Shown: positions 8,234 through 15,929 of the stretch, in pieces | Position numbering within the stretch: position 1 is the first letter of the stretch | Layout: every line of letters starts with the position of its first letter | Source of the DNA: Candidatus Kuenenia stuttgartensis | GTDB lineage: Bacteria > Planctomycetota > Planctomycetia > Planctomycetales > Planctomycetaceae | Assembly: GCA_945904015.1 (NCBI GenBank) | Contig: CAMDPK010000054.1 | Coordinates: 1-41,167 of the forward strand | Direction of reading: 5' to 3' | DNA: 41,167 nucleotides | Translations under genes and position numbers: made by a program | Notes under the pieces: generated by a model | The model's input: only the letters and a program-made list of their open reading frames with translations | What the model was told of the DNA's origin: nothing | Database searches by the model: none

Positions 8234-9529
8234 CTAGGCGAGCAGTTCCTTTCGGACCTTGCCGCCGTCACAGATTTCAATCGGGCGGTCACCGGGGGCC
8301 ATCAGTTCTTTGTCGGCGTTGATGCCCAGGCAGTGGTAAATCGTGGTCGCCCAGTCTTCGACATTTAGGGCGTCATCTTCCGGTTCGCTCGCGGTCGAGT
8401 TTGACGAGCCATAAACGAGACCGCCCTTCATGCCGCCGCCGGCGAAGACGACGCTGAAGACTTTCGGCCAGTGATCGCGGCCAGCGGTCGCGTTGATCTT
8501 CGGCGTGCGGCCGAATTCCGAGGCGATGCAGACCAGCGTGTCCTTCAGCAAGCCACGGCCGTCGAGGTCGCGAATGAGCTGAGCGTAGGCCTGATCGAAT
8601 GCCGGCAACTGGCTGCGGATGCTGCCGTTGATGTTGTCGTGCATGTCCCAACCACCGTAGGTCAGCGTCACGAGCCGCACACCCGACTCGACCAATCGAC
8701 GAGCCATCAGCATGCGCTGGCCGGCAGTGTTGCGGCCGTAAGCGTCGCGAATCGGAGACGGCTCGGCGTCGATGTTGAACGCTTCGCGAGCATCGACCGA
8801 CGATACGAGTCCGTAGGCTCGTTGATAGAACGTATCGACCGCGTCGAGCGAGTCCGACTTTTCCTTCGTCTTGAAGTGATCGTTGACCGTGTCGAGGATC
8901 GTGCGTCGCCGAGCGAATCGGCCGTCATCGACACCGCCCGGCAGTTTCAGGTCGCGGACGGTGAACCCAGCCGCAGCCGGATCGGAACCGAGGCTGAACG
9001 GAGCGAACGACGAACTGAGGTAGCCGGTGCCGGCGAACTCATTCGGCTGGCCGGGAATGCAGACGTACGGCGGCAGATTTTTGCGTGGGCCGAACTCGTG
9101 CGAGACGACGCTGCCCATGCTCGGAAACTGCAAGGCCGGGCTGGGCCGATAGCCGGTGAACATGTTGTGCGTGCCGCGCTCGTGGGCCGCTTCGCCGTGC
9201 GTCATCGAGCGGCAAATCGCCAGCTTGTTCGCGACCTGAGCGGTCTGCGGCATCATCTCGTTGATGAACACTCCGGGGACATTCGTCTGGATCGAGTTCA
9301 TCGGGCCGCGATATTCAATCGGGGCAAATGGCTTCGGATCCCAGGTTTCCTGATGAGCCGCTCCGCCAGGCAGGTAAATGAAGATGACGGACTTTGCAGT
9401 CCCTTCCTTGCTCTCGTATTTCTTGATGTCAGCCTTCGCTTTGAGAGCGAAATAGTCGGACAGCGTGAGGCCGATGCCGCCACAAAATCCCACATGCAGA
9501 AAGTCACGACGTGACGGGCGCATTCCCAT
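8234..9529 (-). CDS. DUF1501 family protein, Tat-exported
   Basis: 431 residues. The N-terminus carries a twin-arginine signal (RPSRRDFLHVG followed by a hydrophobic run), so the protein is probably exported folded. The body has DUF1501 hallmarks: VIFIYLPGGAAHQETWDPKP early, the block MTHGEAAHERGTHNMFTGY, then GGWDMHDN and ASEFGRTPKIN near the C-terminus with GRDHWPKVFS. The family is related to the alkaline phosphatase/sulfatase fold; its activity is largely uncharacterised. The ATG at 9527-9529 has AAGGAG 8 nt upstream. It is the first gene of the minus-strand cassette. In planctomycetes DUF1501 genes almost always neighbour DUF1549/DUF1553 genes, as they do here. Confidence 0.92.
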   Translation of the reverse strand: MGMRPSRRDFLHVGFCGGIGLTLSDYFALKAKADIKKYESKEGTAKSVIFIYLPGGAAHQETWDPKPFAPIEYRGPMNSIQTNVPGVFINEMMPQTAQVANKLAICRSMTHGEAAHERGTHNMFTGYRPSPALQFPSMGSVVSHEFGPRKNLPPYVCIPGQPNEFAGTGYLSSSFAPFSLGSDPAAAGFTVRDLKLPGGVDDGRFARRRTILDTVNDHFKTKEKSDSLDAVDTFYQRAYGLVSSVDAREAFNIDAEPSPIRDAYGRNTAGQRMLMARRLVESGVRLVTLTYGGWDMHDNINGSIRSQLPAFDQAYAQLIRDLDGRGLLKDTLVCIASEFGRTPKINATAGRDHWPKVFSVVFAGGGMKGGLVYGSSNSTASEPEDDALNVEDWATTIYHCLGINADKELMAPGDRPIEICDGGKVRKELLA

Positions 9530-9965
9530 GAACGGAACTCCTTAGTTTGTTGGCCGAGCGGTCTGCTGGGCCGAAACGGGAAGGTAGGTCTTCAAAAGGA
9601 AACATGCCGGACGAGCATCCGGCGGGTTCGGTTGTCACTGTTGGACGAGGCAGGCTGTCGAGGCGAAACACTCTGGCGGGAACTTCTGGTATCCGCCGAA
9701 CGTATCGGCAGCCACCCATAGGTCGGACGGTAGTGGAACGGCTGGACCCCCAATATGTCAACGGGGAGCCGAAAAACTTTACCACATCAGATGCAGGAAG
9801 TCGGCCCGGTTTCCGGTCCTCCGGCGGTTCAGCGTTCCTGTTGAGCATCCGGAACGGTCGGTAGGATGCCCCGCGTTCCCGTTTGACAAGCCCGACGCGC
9901 TAGCACTGGTGCGAGCCAGCCCTCGTTTCGGGAAGGTTTGAAGTCGAACTGATGCGAGCGACTCC
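9530..9965. other. 436-nt divergent intergenic region
   Basis: No convincing gene. It separates the divergent DUF1501 and pabA-type genes and must hold both promoters. On the minus strand a TTGACA-like hexamer reads at 9756-9761, but no good -10 box follows at 17 nt, so no promoter is called. Confidence 0.5.
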
Positions 9966-10565
9966 ATGATCTTCGTGCTCGATAACTACGATTCCTTCAC
10001 CTACAACCTTGTGCAGCGGTTTGGGGAGATCGACCAGTCGCTGCAGATCGAAGTGGCTCGGAACGACCAAATCACAATCGAGCAGATCGAGCAGCTCCAG
10101 CCGGATCGCATCATTGTCTCGCCCGGGCCGTGTACCCCAGCGGAGGCGGGGATCTCACGCGAGGTGATTCGGCACTTCGCTCCCAAAGTGCCGGTGCTGG
10201 GAGTTTGCTTGGGGCATCAAAGTTTGGGCGATGTGTTTGGCGGGCAAGTTCTGCGAGCTCGACGGCCCATGCACGGTAAGACCTCGATGATCCATCACAA
10301 CAATCGCGGTGTGTTTGCCGGGCTGCCGAATCCGTTCGAGGCGACTCGCTATCACAGTTTGATCGTGCCGGAAGAAACTCTGCCGCCCGAACTCGAAGTG
10401 ACTGCCTGGGCCGATCCCGAATCGCCGGACCTGCCGCGTGAGGTCATGGGCTTGCGGCATCGGCAGTACGAGACGCATGGCGTGCAGTTTCATCCGGAGA
10501 GCTATTTGACCGGCGCGCATGGCATCCAATTGCTGAAGAATTTTTTGGCGCTGACAGGCGCGTGA
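9966..10565 (+). CDS. pabA: Anthranilate/aminodeoxychorismate synthase component II (glutamine amidotransferase)
   Basis: 199 residues, the normal length for the family. It supplies ammonia from glutamine to chorismate-using partners (TrpE or PabB) for tryptophan or folate synthesis. A class I glutamine amidotransferase is clear: start MIFVLDNYDSFTYNL, the oxyanion segment SPGPCTPAEAG, nucleophile C81 in GVCLGHQ, and H176 with E178 in VQFHPES. TrpG and PabA cannot be separated by sequence at this level, so the symbol is provisional. No trpE/pabB lies next to it. It is followed after 33 nt by the NuoL-like gene on the same strand, an unusual neighbour, so it may simply lead the operon. The frame opens with ATG close to the divergent promoter region. 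Confidence 0.93.
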   Translation: MIFVLDNYDSFTYNLVQRFGEIDQSLQIEVARNDQITIEQIEQLQPDRIIVSPGPCTPAEAGISREVIRHFAPKVPVLGVCLGHQSLGDVFGGQVLRARRPMHGKTSMIHHNNRGVFAGLPNPFEATRYHSLIVPEETLPPELEVTAWADPESPDLPREVMGLRHRQYETHGVQFHPESYLTGAHGIQLLKNFLALTGA

Positions 10566-10598
10566 CGTTGGCTCGCTCTCACAGCATCGAAGGCGGAC

Positions 10599-12554
10599 AT
10601 GGACACGCTGCGGACCTTTTTGATCGGCGCGTTGGTGGGTGCTCCACTGGTGGCTTGGGGGCTGAGTTGGCTGGAGCCTTGGTTGTCTCGCCGAGCAATG
10701 CAAACCTGCATTAGTGTCGCAGCTCTCCTCTCGCTGTTGAGCGTCTGGGGTCTCCTCTTGGCCACTCCTGAGGGTCAGGCGGTCCCGTGGCCAATCCTTT
10801 CATGGCTGCGGATGCCCGGATTCGAAGTGACGATCGGAATGTGGTTGGTTGGTCTCATGGCGATGCAGGTGACGCTCACTGCCATCGTTTTGCTGGTGTT
10901 GTTGTCGGCATGGCCTCGAAACGCTTCTTTTCGCTGGTTGATGCTGGCTTGGTTTGGCGTCACGTTGGCCAGTGTCGCGGGAAACTTGGGCCAACTGTTT
11001 TTGGGGTGGTCCTTGTCGGCTTGGGCAAGTTCGGAGTTGGCGCGTCAACCTGATCCGGCGTCTGGGAAAAGTCACGTGTTCCGGCCGGTGTGGTTGGTGC
11101 AGCGAGTTTCCGAGATCGCATTGTTGGCAGGCATCGGATTGGTGTGGATGCAATTTGATGGCACGTTGGAGTTCTTGGCATGGACACCGGGGGCAATTGG
11201 TGCGTTGCGACCGGAACTGATCGAGAGCATCGCACTGTGCGTGTTGATTGGAGTCATTGGACGCTGTGCCCAGTTGCCGCTGACCGTTTGGCTAGAGACG
11301 GAATCGGGGTTCGCGGCGCGGGCGGGACATTCGATGGCGAAATTGTCTGACGAGTTGGTCGGAGTTTGGAATGTGCCCAACCAGCATCAGGTTGCCGAAC
11401 GATTGAAAGCCGATCCTCGAAACCGCTGGCATGAAGCGGCTGGTGACTCGACGCCGGCCGCGGTTCTCGCTTGGTGGTTGAGCGCGGCGTTCCTGCCGGT
11501 TGGTATCGGGTTGCAGTTGCGATTCGAACCGCTGTTCGCGTTCGCGCCGCACACACGCTTGCTGATGGTGGCGGTCGGCGCATTCACGCTGCTGATGTGC
11601 TCGGCGAATGCGGCTGCTCAAAACAATTGGCCGCGAGTCCTTTGCCAAATCGCGGTCGGACAGTGCGGGCTGGTCCTTGTTGCTCTGGGCTTGGAACAGG
11701 TCGACGTCGAGAAGCTCACGCTCCTGTTTTATTGGCAAAGCGTCATGATTGGCGTGTTGTTGGTGGCGACGCGGACGGAGGACAGCCGTTCGTCCGGACG
11801 TGTGAGATTTTCCGGGGCGGTACTACTCGCGGTCCTGTGTTTTGCGTCGGGACTATGGGGTCGGCATTTGGTGATGAACATGGTGTTGTGGCAACAAAGC
11901 GAGGCCAACTTGAGCCGAGCAGAGGCGATCGCGGGTGAATCCGCGAGCTTGGTCTTCGGTTCGACGGAATCGCGTGTGTGGACGCTCGTGGTTGGTTTGG
12001 TTTGTGTGGCAGAACTCTTGACGAGCTTTGCCCTGCTGCGGGCTTGGTTCAGCGATCGGCGGCATCGGACCATGCAAAAAACCGCAGCTCAACCGATTGC
12101 CTGGAGACTCTGGATGACGGTTGGGGGACTGATCATCGGAGGACTGTTCGGATTTCAAAGTTCGCATTTGCAGCTCGAAAACGTCAGTCCGTTATTGCCG
12201 CTGTCGGCCATCGGAATGGTCTTGGCGTGGTGGATGTACTCGAAGCCGTCGGCGTTGCCTGAAAAGGTTTCGGCGGCGATGGGGCCGTTTGCTCGGCTGA
12301 GCCGGAATCGGTTTTATTGGGACGATCTCTATTTTTTGTTGATCGTGCATCCGGCGAAGGTGTCCGGAGAATGGCTGAGATGGTTCGACGAGCGAGTCCT
12401 GGGCAGCGGTGCTCGCGACTTGCGAAGCCGCCTGTTGAGATCGCTTGGGGAATCGGCGGAGCCGTTGGTGGCAGGGTCCGCGATGATCGGAGCGTTGACG
12501 ACGTTGAGTTCGGTGGCCGTGTTGGCCTGGATGTTGCTGTGGCTGAGGTCGTGA
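10599..12554 (+). CDS. Divergent NuoL-like (complex I antiporter-type) membrane subunit
   Basis: 651 residues, many membrane segments. It resembles NuoL/NDH-5: GNLGQLFLGWSLSAW aligns by eye with the DNLLLMYLGWEGVG region, GRCAQLPLTVWL with GKSAQLPLQTWL, and the C-terminal NRFYWDDLYFLLIVHP with the NuoL tail before the lateral helix. The residues needed for proton translocation in NuoL appear lost: TM5 Glu is Ser (GWS), TM7 Lys is Arg (GRCAQLP), and the TM12 Lys region (HAFFKALLF) is YWQSVMIGV. The broken-helix segment after TM7 is replaced by a hydrophilic stretch (about residues 230-285). A GAAGG-type ribosome site precedes the ATG. It is followed after 17 nt by the NuoM-like gene. Either a degenerate paralogue or a non-pumping scaffold; the family call is good, the function unknown. 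Confidence 0.75.
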   Translation: MDTLRTFLIGALVGAPLVAWGLSWLEPWLSRRAMQTCISVAALLSLLSVWGLLLATPEGQAVPWPILSWLRMPGFEVTIGMWLVGLMAMQVTLTAIVLLVLLSAWPRNASFRWLMLAWFGVTLASVAGNLGQLFLGWSLSAWASSELARQPDPASGKSHVFRPVWLVQRVSEIALLAGIGLVWMQFDGTLEFLAWTPGAIGALRPELIESIALCVLIGVIGRCAQLPLTVWLETESGFAARAGHSMAKLSDELVGVWNVPNQHQVAERLKADPRNRWHEAAGDSTPAAVLAWWLSAAFLPVGIGLQLRFEPLFAFAPHTRLLMVAVGAFTLLMCSANAAAQNNWPRVLCQIAVGQCGLVLVALGLEQVDVEKLTLLFYWQSVMIGVLLVATRTEDSRSSGRVRFSGAVLLAVLCFASGLWGRHLVMNMVLWQQSEANLSRAEAIAGESASLVFGSTESRVWTLVVGLVCVAELLTSFALLRAWFSDRRHRTMQKTAAQPIAWRLWMTVGGLIIGGLFGFQSSHLQLENVSPLLPLSAIGMVLAWWMYSKPSALPEKVSAAMGPFARLSRNRFYWDDLYFLLIVHPAKVSGEWLRWFDERVLGSGARDLRSRLLRSLGESAEPLVAGSAMIGALTTLSSVAVLAWMLLWLRS

Positions 12555-12571
12555 TCGGGGAGAGTTCGCCG

Positions 12572-14344
12572 ATGTGGGACACGCTGGTCCGACCAATTCA
12601 CGATCACCTGCCGCTGTGGCTGCTGCTGTGGCCGATGCTCGGAGCGGTGATCGTCGGTGTCGCGAGGCAAGTGGGCGCAGAAGCCGTTCGGCGGACGATG
12701 CAGGTGAACTTGTGCTTGTCGGTCGCACTCAGCGTCTGGTTGGTCGTCGCGTATGAGCCGCTGAAGCCGGTCGATTCGGCAGAACAGGCGGCACTCCTCG
12801 GTCCCATCGAGCGGTTTCAGTTTCGAGACAGCTTCGAATGGGTCGGCGAGACGAAGACCGCACTGCTCGAACGGACGCGACGCAACGGTGATCGGCAAGT
12901 CGTCGAGGTTCCGATTCGTTGGGGACCGGACATTCGCTGCGAAGTGGGCGTGGATGGCATCAGCATCTGGTTCGTCGCGCTGAGTGTGTTGCTGGTCGCA
13001 ATTGCCGCGAGTGGGGAGTGGAGAGTGGGGAGTGGGGAGCCAAATCTTCCGGACTCCGCACTCCGCACTCCGCACTCCCCACTTCCCTGGCTCTGGCTGC
13101 AAGCGAGTTTGGTGGGGACATTCGTGGCTCTCGACGTGGTGCTGATCGTGGTGTGTTGGATGAGCACGTTGCTGGCGGTCGCTTGGCTAATGGGACAGGC
13201 CGGCGATTCCCAGCGGCATGATGTGACGCCGCGGTTGCTCAAGCGGGGCTGGTGGGGAGGCTGGTTGGTCTTGCTGGGCTTGGGTGGTTTGGTTTTGGCG
13301 TTCGGATGGCTGAGACCGTTTCCGAATCGAGTGGAGACTCCGTTGGTCTTCTCGATCCCAGAATTGATGGCGGGAATCCGGCAAAGCTCGATGTCCGGCG
13401 AGAGTGCTCTGCTTTGGGCATCGGTCAACAACTGGTTGTTCTGGTTGCTGGTGGTGGGCTTCACGGGGCCGCTGTGGTTGGCTCCGTTTCATCGCGGTTT
13501 TGTGGAGGCGTTCGCGTCCGCGCCGCGCGGTTTGGCGATTGTGTTGGCTGGAGTCTTGCTGAAGGTCGGCGTGTACGGCTGGCTGCGATTCATTCTGCCG
13601 TTATTCCCGGAGTTGGTGCGACAGCACGGAGATGGTTTCACGACACTGCTGGGGTTGAGCAGTCTGTTCGCGGCAGTGCTGGCGTTCGGAGTGAGCGACT
13701 GGCGACGACGTATCGCATTGGCAACGTGCAGTTCAATCAGCTTGAGTTTGTTGGGGATGACGACGCTGACTCTCGAAGGATTGACGGGCGGTGTGCTGCG
13801 ATTGCTCAGTCACGGTCTGACGGCCGGATTGCTGATGTGGCTGCTGCCAAGTAGGAGTGGCGAGTGGTTAGTGGCGAGTGGCGAGCAAGACAAAAGCAAC
13901 GCAACGCCCGTGTTTTCCAACTCGCCACTCGCCACTCACCACTCTCCACTCATCTCTGCTCGCTGGCGCGTCGGGCTGATGCGGTTCGCGCTCTTTGCTT
14001 GGATCGGTCTTCCGGGGTTGGGTGGCTTCGTGGCGGAATTCGTCACGCCGTTTGGGTTGTTTCAACACGACTTCAATGCGGCGGCATTGAGCCTCGCGAC
14101 CAGTGGCGTGATCGCATGGATGTGGGTGCGAGCGGAACGTGATTCTCCCGATTGGTCACATGCAGGCTGGTCCCCGCGCGACACGTTCGTCGCTGCCGTG
14201 CTGGTCACGCTGAACATCGGGTTGGGAGTCGCGCCGCAGTTCGTGGTGGATCGCGTGCAGCCGAGTTTGTTGTCGCTGTTGCCGATGGATCGTGAGATCT
14301 CGGCAACGTCTTCGGGAACGCCTCCCGTCGCGGAGGTGCGCTGA
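12572..14344 (+). CDS. Divergent NuoM-like membrane subunit with two in-frame palindromic inserts
   Basis: 590 residues. NuoM-like signatures: GVDGISIWFVALSVLL (cf. GIDGISLWFVLL), LAGVLLKVGVYGWLRF (cf. LAGILLKTAAYGLLRF), SHGLTAGLLMWL, and LPGLGGFVAEF (cf. MPGTGNFVGEF). The TM8-type Lys and the Glu of VAEF are kept. The TM5 Glu (FWE) is Met in VVCWMST, and the TM7 Lys is absent before PFH. Two Ser/Gly/His/Pro-rich segments, about residues 146-172 and 428-460, are encoded by palindromes (13009-13087 and 13855-13951) and have no counterpart in NuoM. The ATG at 12572 is chosen for GGGGAG 9-10 nt upstream; the open frame reaches back to 12317 over the previous gene. Its stop is 1 nt before the GTG start of the NuoN-like gene. 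Confidence 0.75.
   Translation: MWDTLVRPIHDHLPLWLLLWPMLGAVIVGVARQVGAEAVRRTMQVNLCLSVALSVWLVVAYEPLKPVDSAEQAALLGPIERFQFRDSFEWVGETKTALLERTRRNGDRQVVEVPIRWGPDIRCEVGVDGISIWFVALSVLLVAIAASGEWRVGSGEPNLPDSALRTPHSPLPWLWLQASLVGTFVALDVVLIVVCWMSTLLAVAWLMGQAGDSQRHDVTPRLLKRGWWGGWLVLLGLGGLVLAFGWLRPFPNRVETPLVFSIPELMAGIRQSSMSGESALLWASVNNWLFWLLVVGFTGPLWLAPFHRGFVEAFASAPRGLAIVLAGVLLKVGVYGWLRFILPLFPELVRQHGDGFTTLLGLSSLFAAVLAFGVSDWRRRIALATCSSISLSLLGMTTLTLEGLTGGVLRLLSHGLTAGLLMWLLPSRSGEWLVASGEQDKSNATPVFSNSPLATHHSPLISARWRVGLMRFALFAWIGLPGLGGFVAEFVTPFGLFQHDFNAAALSLATSGVIAWMWVRAERDSPDWSHAGWSPRDTFVAAVLVTLNIGLGVAPQFVVDRVQPSLLSLLPMDREISATSSGTPPVAEVR
13009..13087. repeat. In-frame palindrome inside the NuoM-like gene (first)
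   Basis: Left arm 13009-13039 is built of GAGTGGGGAGTG units; right arm 13053-13087 of ACTCCGCACTCC units, largely complementary. It is read as SGEWRVGSGEP followed by DSALRTPHSPLP, between two predicted membrane regions. Confidence 0.8.
13855..13951. repeat. In-frame palindrome inside the NuoM-like gene (second)
   Basis: Arms 13855-13885 and 13921-13951 are 31 nt each and complementary at 29 positions, built from GAGTGGC/GCCACTC units. The left arm is preceded by GTAG at 13851-13854, but in a frame (A-GT-AGG) where TAG is not read as a stop. The same kind of unit as the first insert, with C/G differences. Confidence 0.85.
13959..13977. repeat. 19-nt repeat fragment shared with the 27240 palindrome
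   Basis: CTCGCTGGCGCGTCGGGCT here is identical to 27243-27261 and, inverted, to 27183-27201. It sits 8 nt after the second palindrome of the NuoM-like gene and is translated as part of SARWRVGL. Confidence 0.7.
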
Positions 14345-14345
14345 C

Positions 14346-15929
14346 GTGGAGACCTGGCATGATCTGTGGAATCCGGCAGCGATCTTCGCGGTGTCGGGAA
14401 CGATCGGTATGGCCGCGTCTTCGTGGCCTGCCGCGCGGCGCTGGATTGCGCCGTGGTGTTTGCTGGCGCTGTCGCTCGCCCTGTGGAGCTGGTCCGATGC
14501 GGCGGCCGATGACCTCTCGCGCGGGACAAACACGGTCTCTATCGTTTGGGCTGCACTGTTGATTGCGCTGCAATCGCCTTCTCGATTGGGAACACTCTCG
14601 CGGCTGGATTTGCCTTTGCAGTTCGTGTTGTTGGCGGGTCTGTGTTTGATGGCTCAGGCGGGGGATGTCGTGACGTTGTTTCTGGGGCTGCAACTGATTT
14701 CTGTCGGCACTCGCGTGCTGACGTCGCCGGAACGCGCGAGCGGGCGGCCGATCTTCGATGGTCACTCTCCGTTGCCGTGGTTGCTGTTGCTCGGCTTCGT
14801 GTTGCTGATGGCGGTGACGGGATCGACTCGGATCGAAACGATCTCCGAGGCGTTGCGGACGAGCTATGTGCATCAGGATTCGGCGAGTTTCAAAATCGCG
14901 GGCGGCGGCTCGCGCGTGTTGACGCTGTCGGCGATCCTGATCGGGACTGCGTTGGCCGGTTACGCGGTGTGTGTGCCGTTTCATTTTCCGTTCGTGGTTC
15001 CGCCTTCAGGTGGTCGCGATGAAATCCTCCGCCTGAAGGCGGAACGACGAACGGATGCGACCTCGCTGTTGCTGCCACGTGCGGCTGTGTTGATCGCGTG
15101 GGCGAAGCTATGGCCGGCGACGATCATCGCTTCGGAATCGTCGGCGCAGTTGTTGGTCGGCGTACTGGCGGCGGTCACGAGCGTTGTGCCGCTGCTGCAA
15201 GCGCGCGTCGAGCGGAGCCTCATCCGGCAGTGGTGGCTGTTGGCGGTTGCTCAGGGAGGCTGGCTGCTTTTGGCCGTCATGGTGTGGTCATTCGGGAAGA
15301 AGGTGCCGGGAGAAAGCGCGGCGCGGCTAATCGTCGAATGGAACTTGCCGTCGGCGATTCAGGCGGCGTGGCTGCTGTTGTTGATGGACGGCGTTGCACT
15401 GATTGGTCTGATCGGAGTGCTGACGTATTTGCGCCGGCGCGAGCGGCCGGTCGATTTCGTGGACGACCTGCGCGGGCTGCTGCATTCGGAGCCGATCGCC
15501 GCAGTGTGTGCGTGCGTCTGCTTGCTGAGCCTGTCGGGGCTGCCTCTGCTGGCCGGATTTTGGAGCCGGCTGTTCATTGCGTTGCAGGCGATGAACGTGC
15601 GCGGCGAGTGGGGGCCACCGCATCTGTTGATTCCGCAAGACGGGCTGCTGCTGCTGACGGCGTTCATGGGGCTGAGCACCGTTTGGTCGTCCTCGATTGC
15701 GATGCAGTCGGTCTGGACGATGCTGTTCGGCTTGCCGGTGGGCCAGCCTCGTCCGAGCGGGTCTGTCTCGTCGTTGTTTTCGGCGGTGCTGGCCAGCGTT
15801 GTCTTAATTGGCTGCGGAGTTTTGCCCGGTCCTCTGCTGAGCTGGCTGTGCGCCCCGCGCGTTGAGCAACACACTCGACAGCAGCCTCAGACAGCACCGG
15901 CGGTCGGCGACCAAGGAGGTACGCGATGA
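14346..15929 (+). CDS. Divergent NuoN-like membrane subunit with in-frame palindrome
   Basis: 527 residues. AQAGDVVTLFLGLQLISVGTRV aligns by eye with the NuoN segment ANDLLTLYLGLELMSLALYV, and GYAVCVPFHF with FKxSxxPFHxW. The TM5 Glu is Gln (GLQ) and the TM7 Lys is gone. Directly after PFH, where NuoN has WAPDVYEGAPTPV, the gene carries a palindrome-encoded segment (about residues 215-236, containing FVVPPSGG and LKAERRTD). The C-terminal half keeps LSLSGLPLLAGFWSRLF, matching the conserved LSLAGIPPLAGFxGK, with Arg for Lys. Start: GTG at 14346 is preferred, because GGAGG lies 9 nt upstream and it sits just after the NuoM-like stop; an ATG at 14292 lacks support. Its stop overlaps the next start (ATGA). 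Confidence 0.72.
   Translation: METWHDLWNPAAIFAVSGTIGMAASSWPAARRWIAPWCLLALSLALWSWSDAAADDLSRGTNTVSIVWAALLIALQSPSRLGTLSRLDLPLQFVLLAGLCLMAQAGDVVTLFLGLQLISVGTRVLTSPERASGRPIFDGHSPLPWLLLLGFVLLMAVTGSTRIETISEALRTSYVHQDSASFKIAGGGSRVLTLSAILIGTALAGYAVCVPFHFPFVVPPSGGRDEILRLKAERRTDATSLLLPRAAVLIAWAKLWPATIIASESSAQLLVGVLAAVTSVVPLLQARVERSLIRQWWLLAVAQGGWLLLAVMVWSFGKKVPGESAARLIVEWNLPSAIQAAWLLLLMDGVALIGLIGVLTYLRRRERPVDFVDDLRGLLHSEPIAAVCACVCLLSLSGLPLLAGFWSRLFIALQAMNVRGEWGPPHLLIPQDGLLLLTAFMGLSTVWSSSIAMQSVWTMLFGLPVGQPRPSGSVSSLFSAVLASVVLIGCGVLPGPLLSWLCAPRVEQHTRQQPQTAPAVGDQGGTR
14988..15054. repeat. In-frame palindrome inside the NuoN-like gene
   Basis: Arms 14988-15010 and 15032-15054, 23 nt each with one mismatch. 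Each arm contains GTTCCGCC-TTCA-GG(C/T)GG, itself a small hairpin. It lies exactly where NuoN has the broken-helix TM7 segment. Confidence 0.85.

Noticed and set aside
9756..9790. TTGACA-like box on the minus strand upstream of the DUF1501 gene
   Set aside because: No credible -10 element at the right distance, so not called a promoter.
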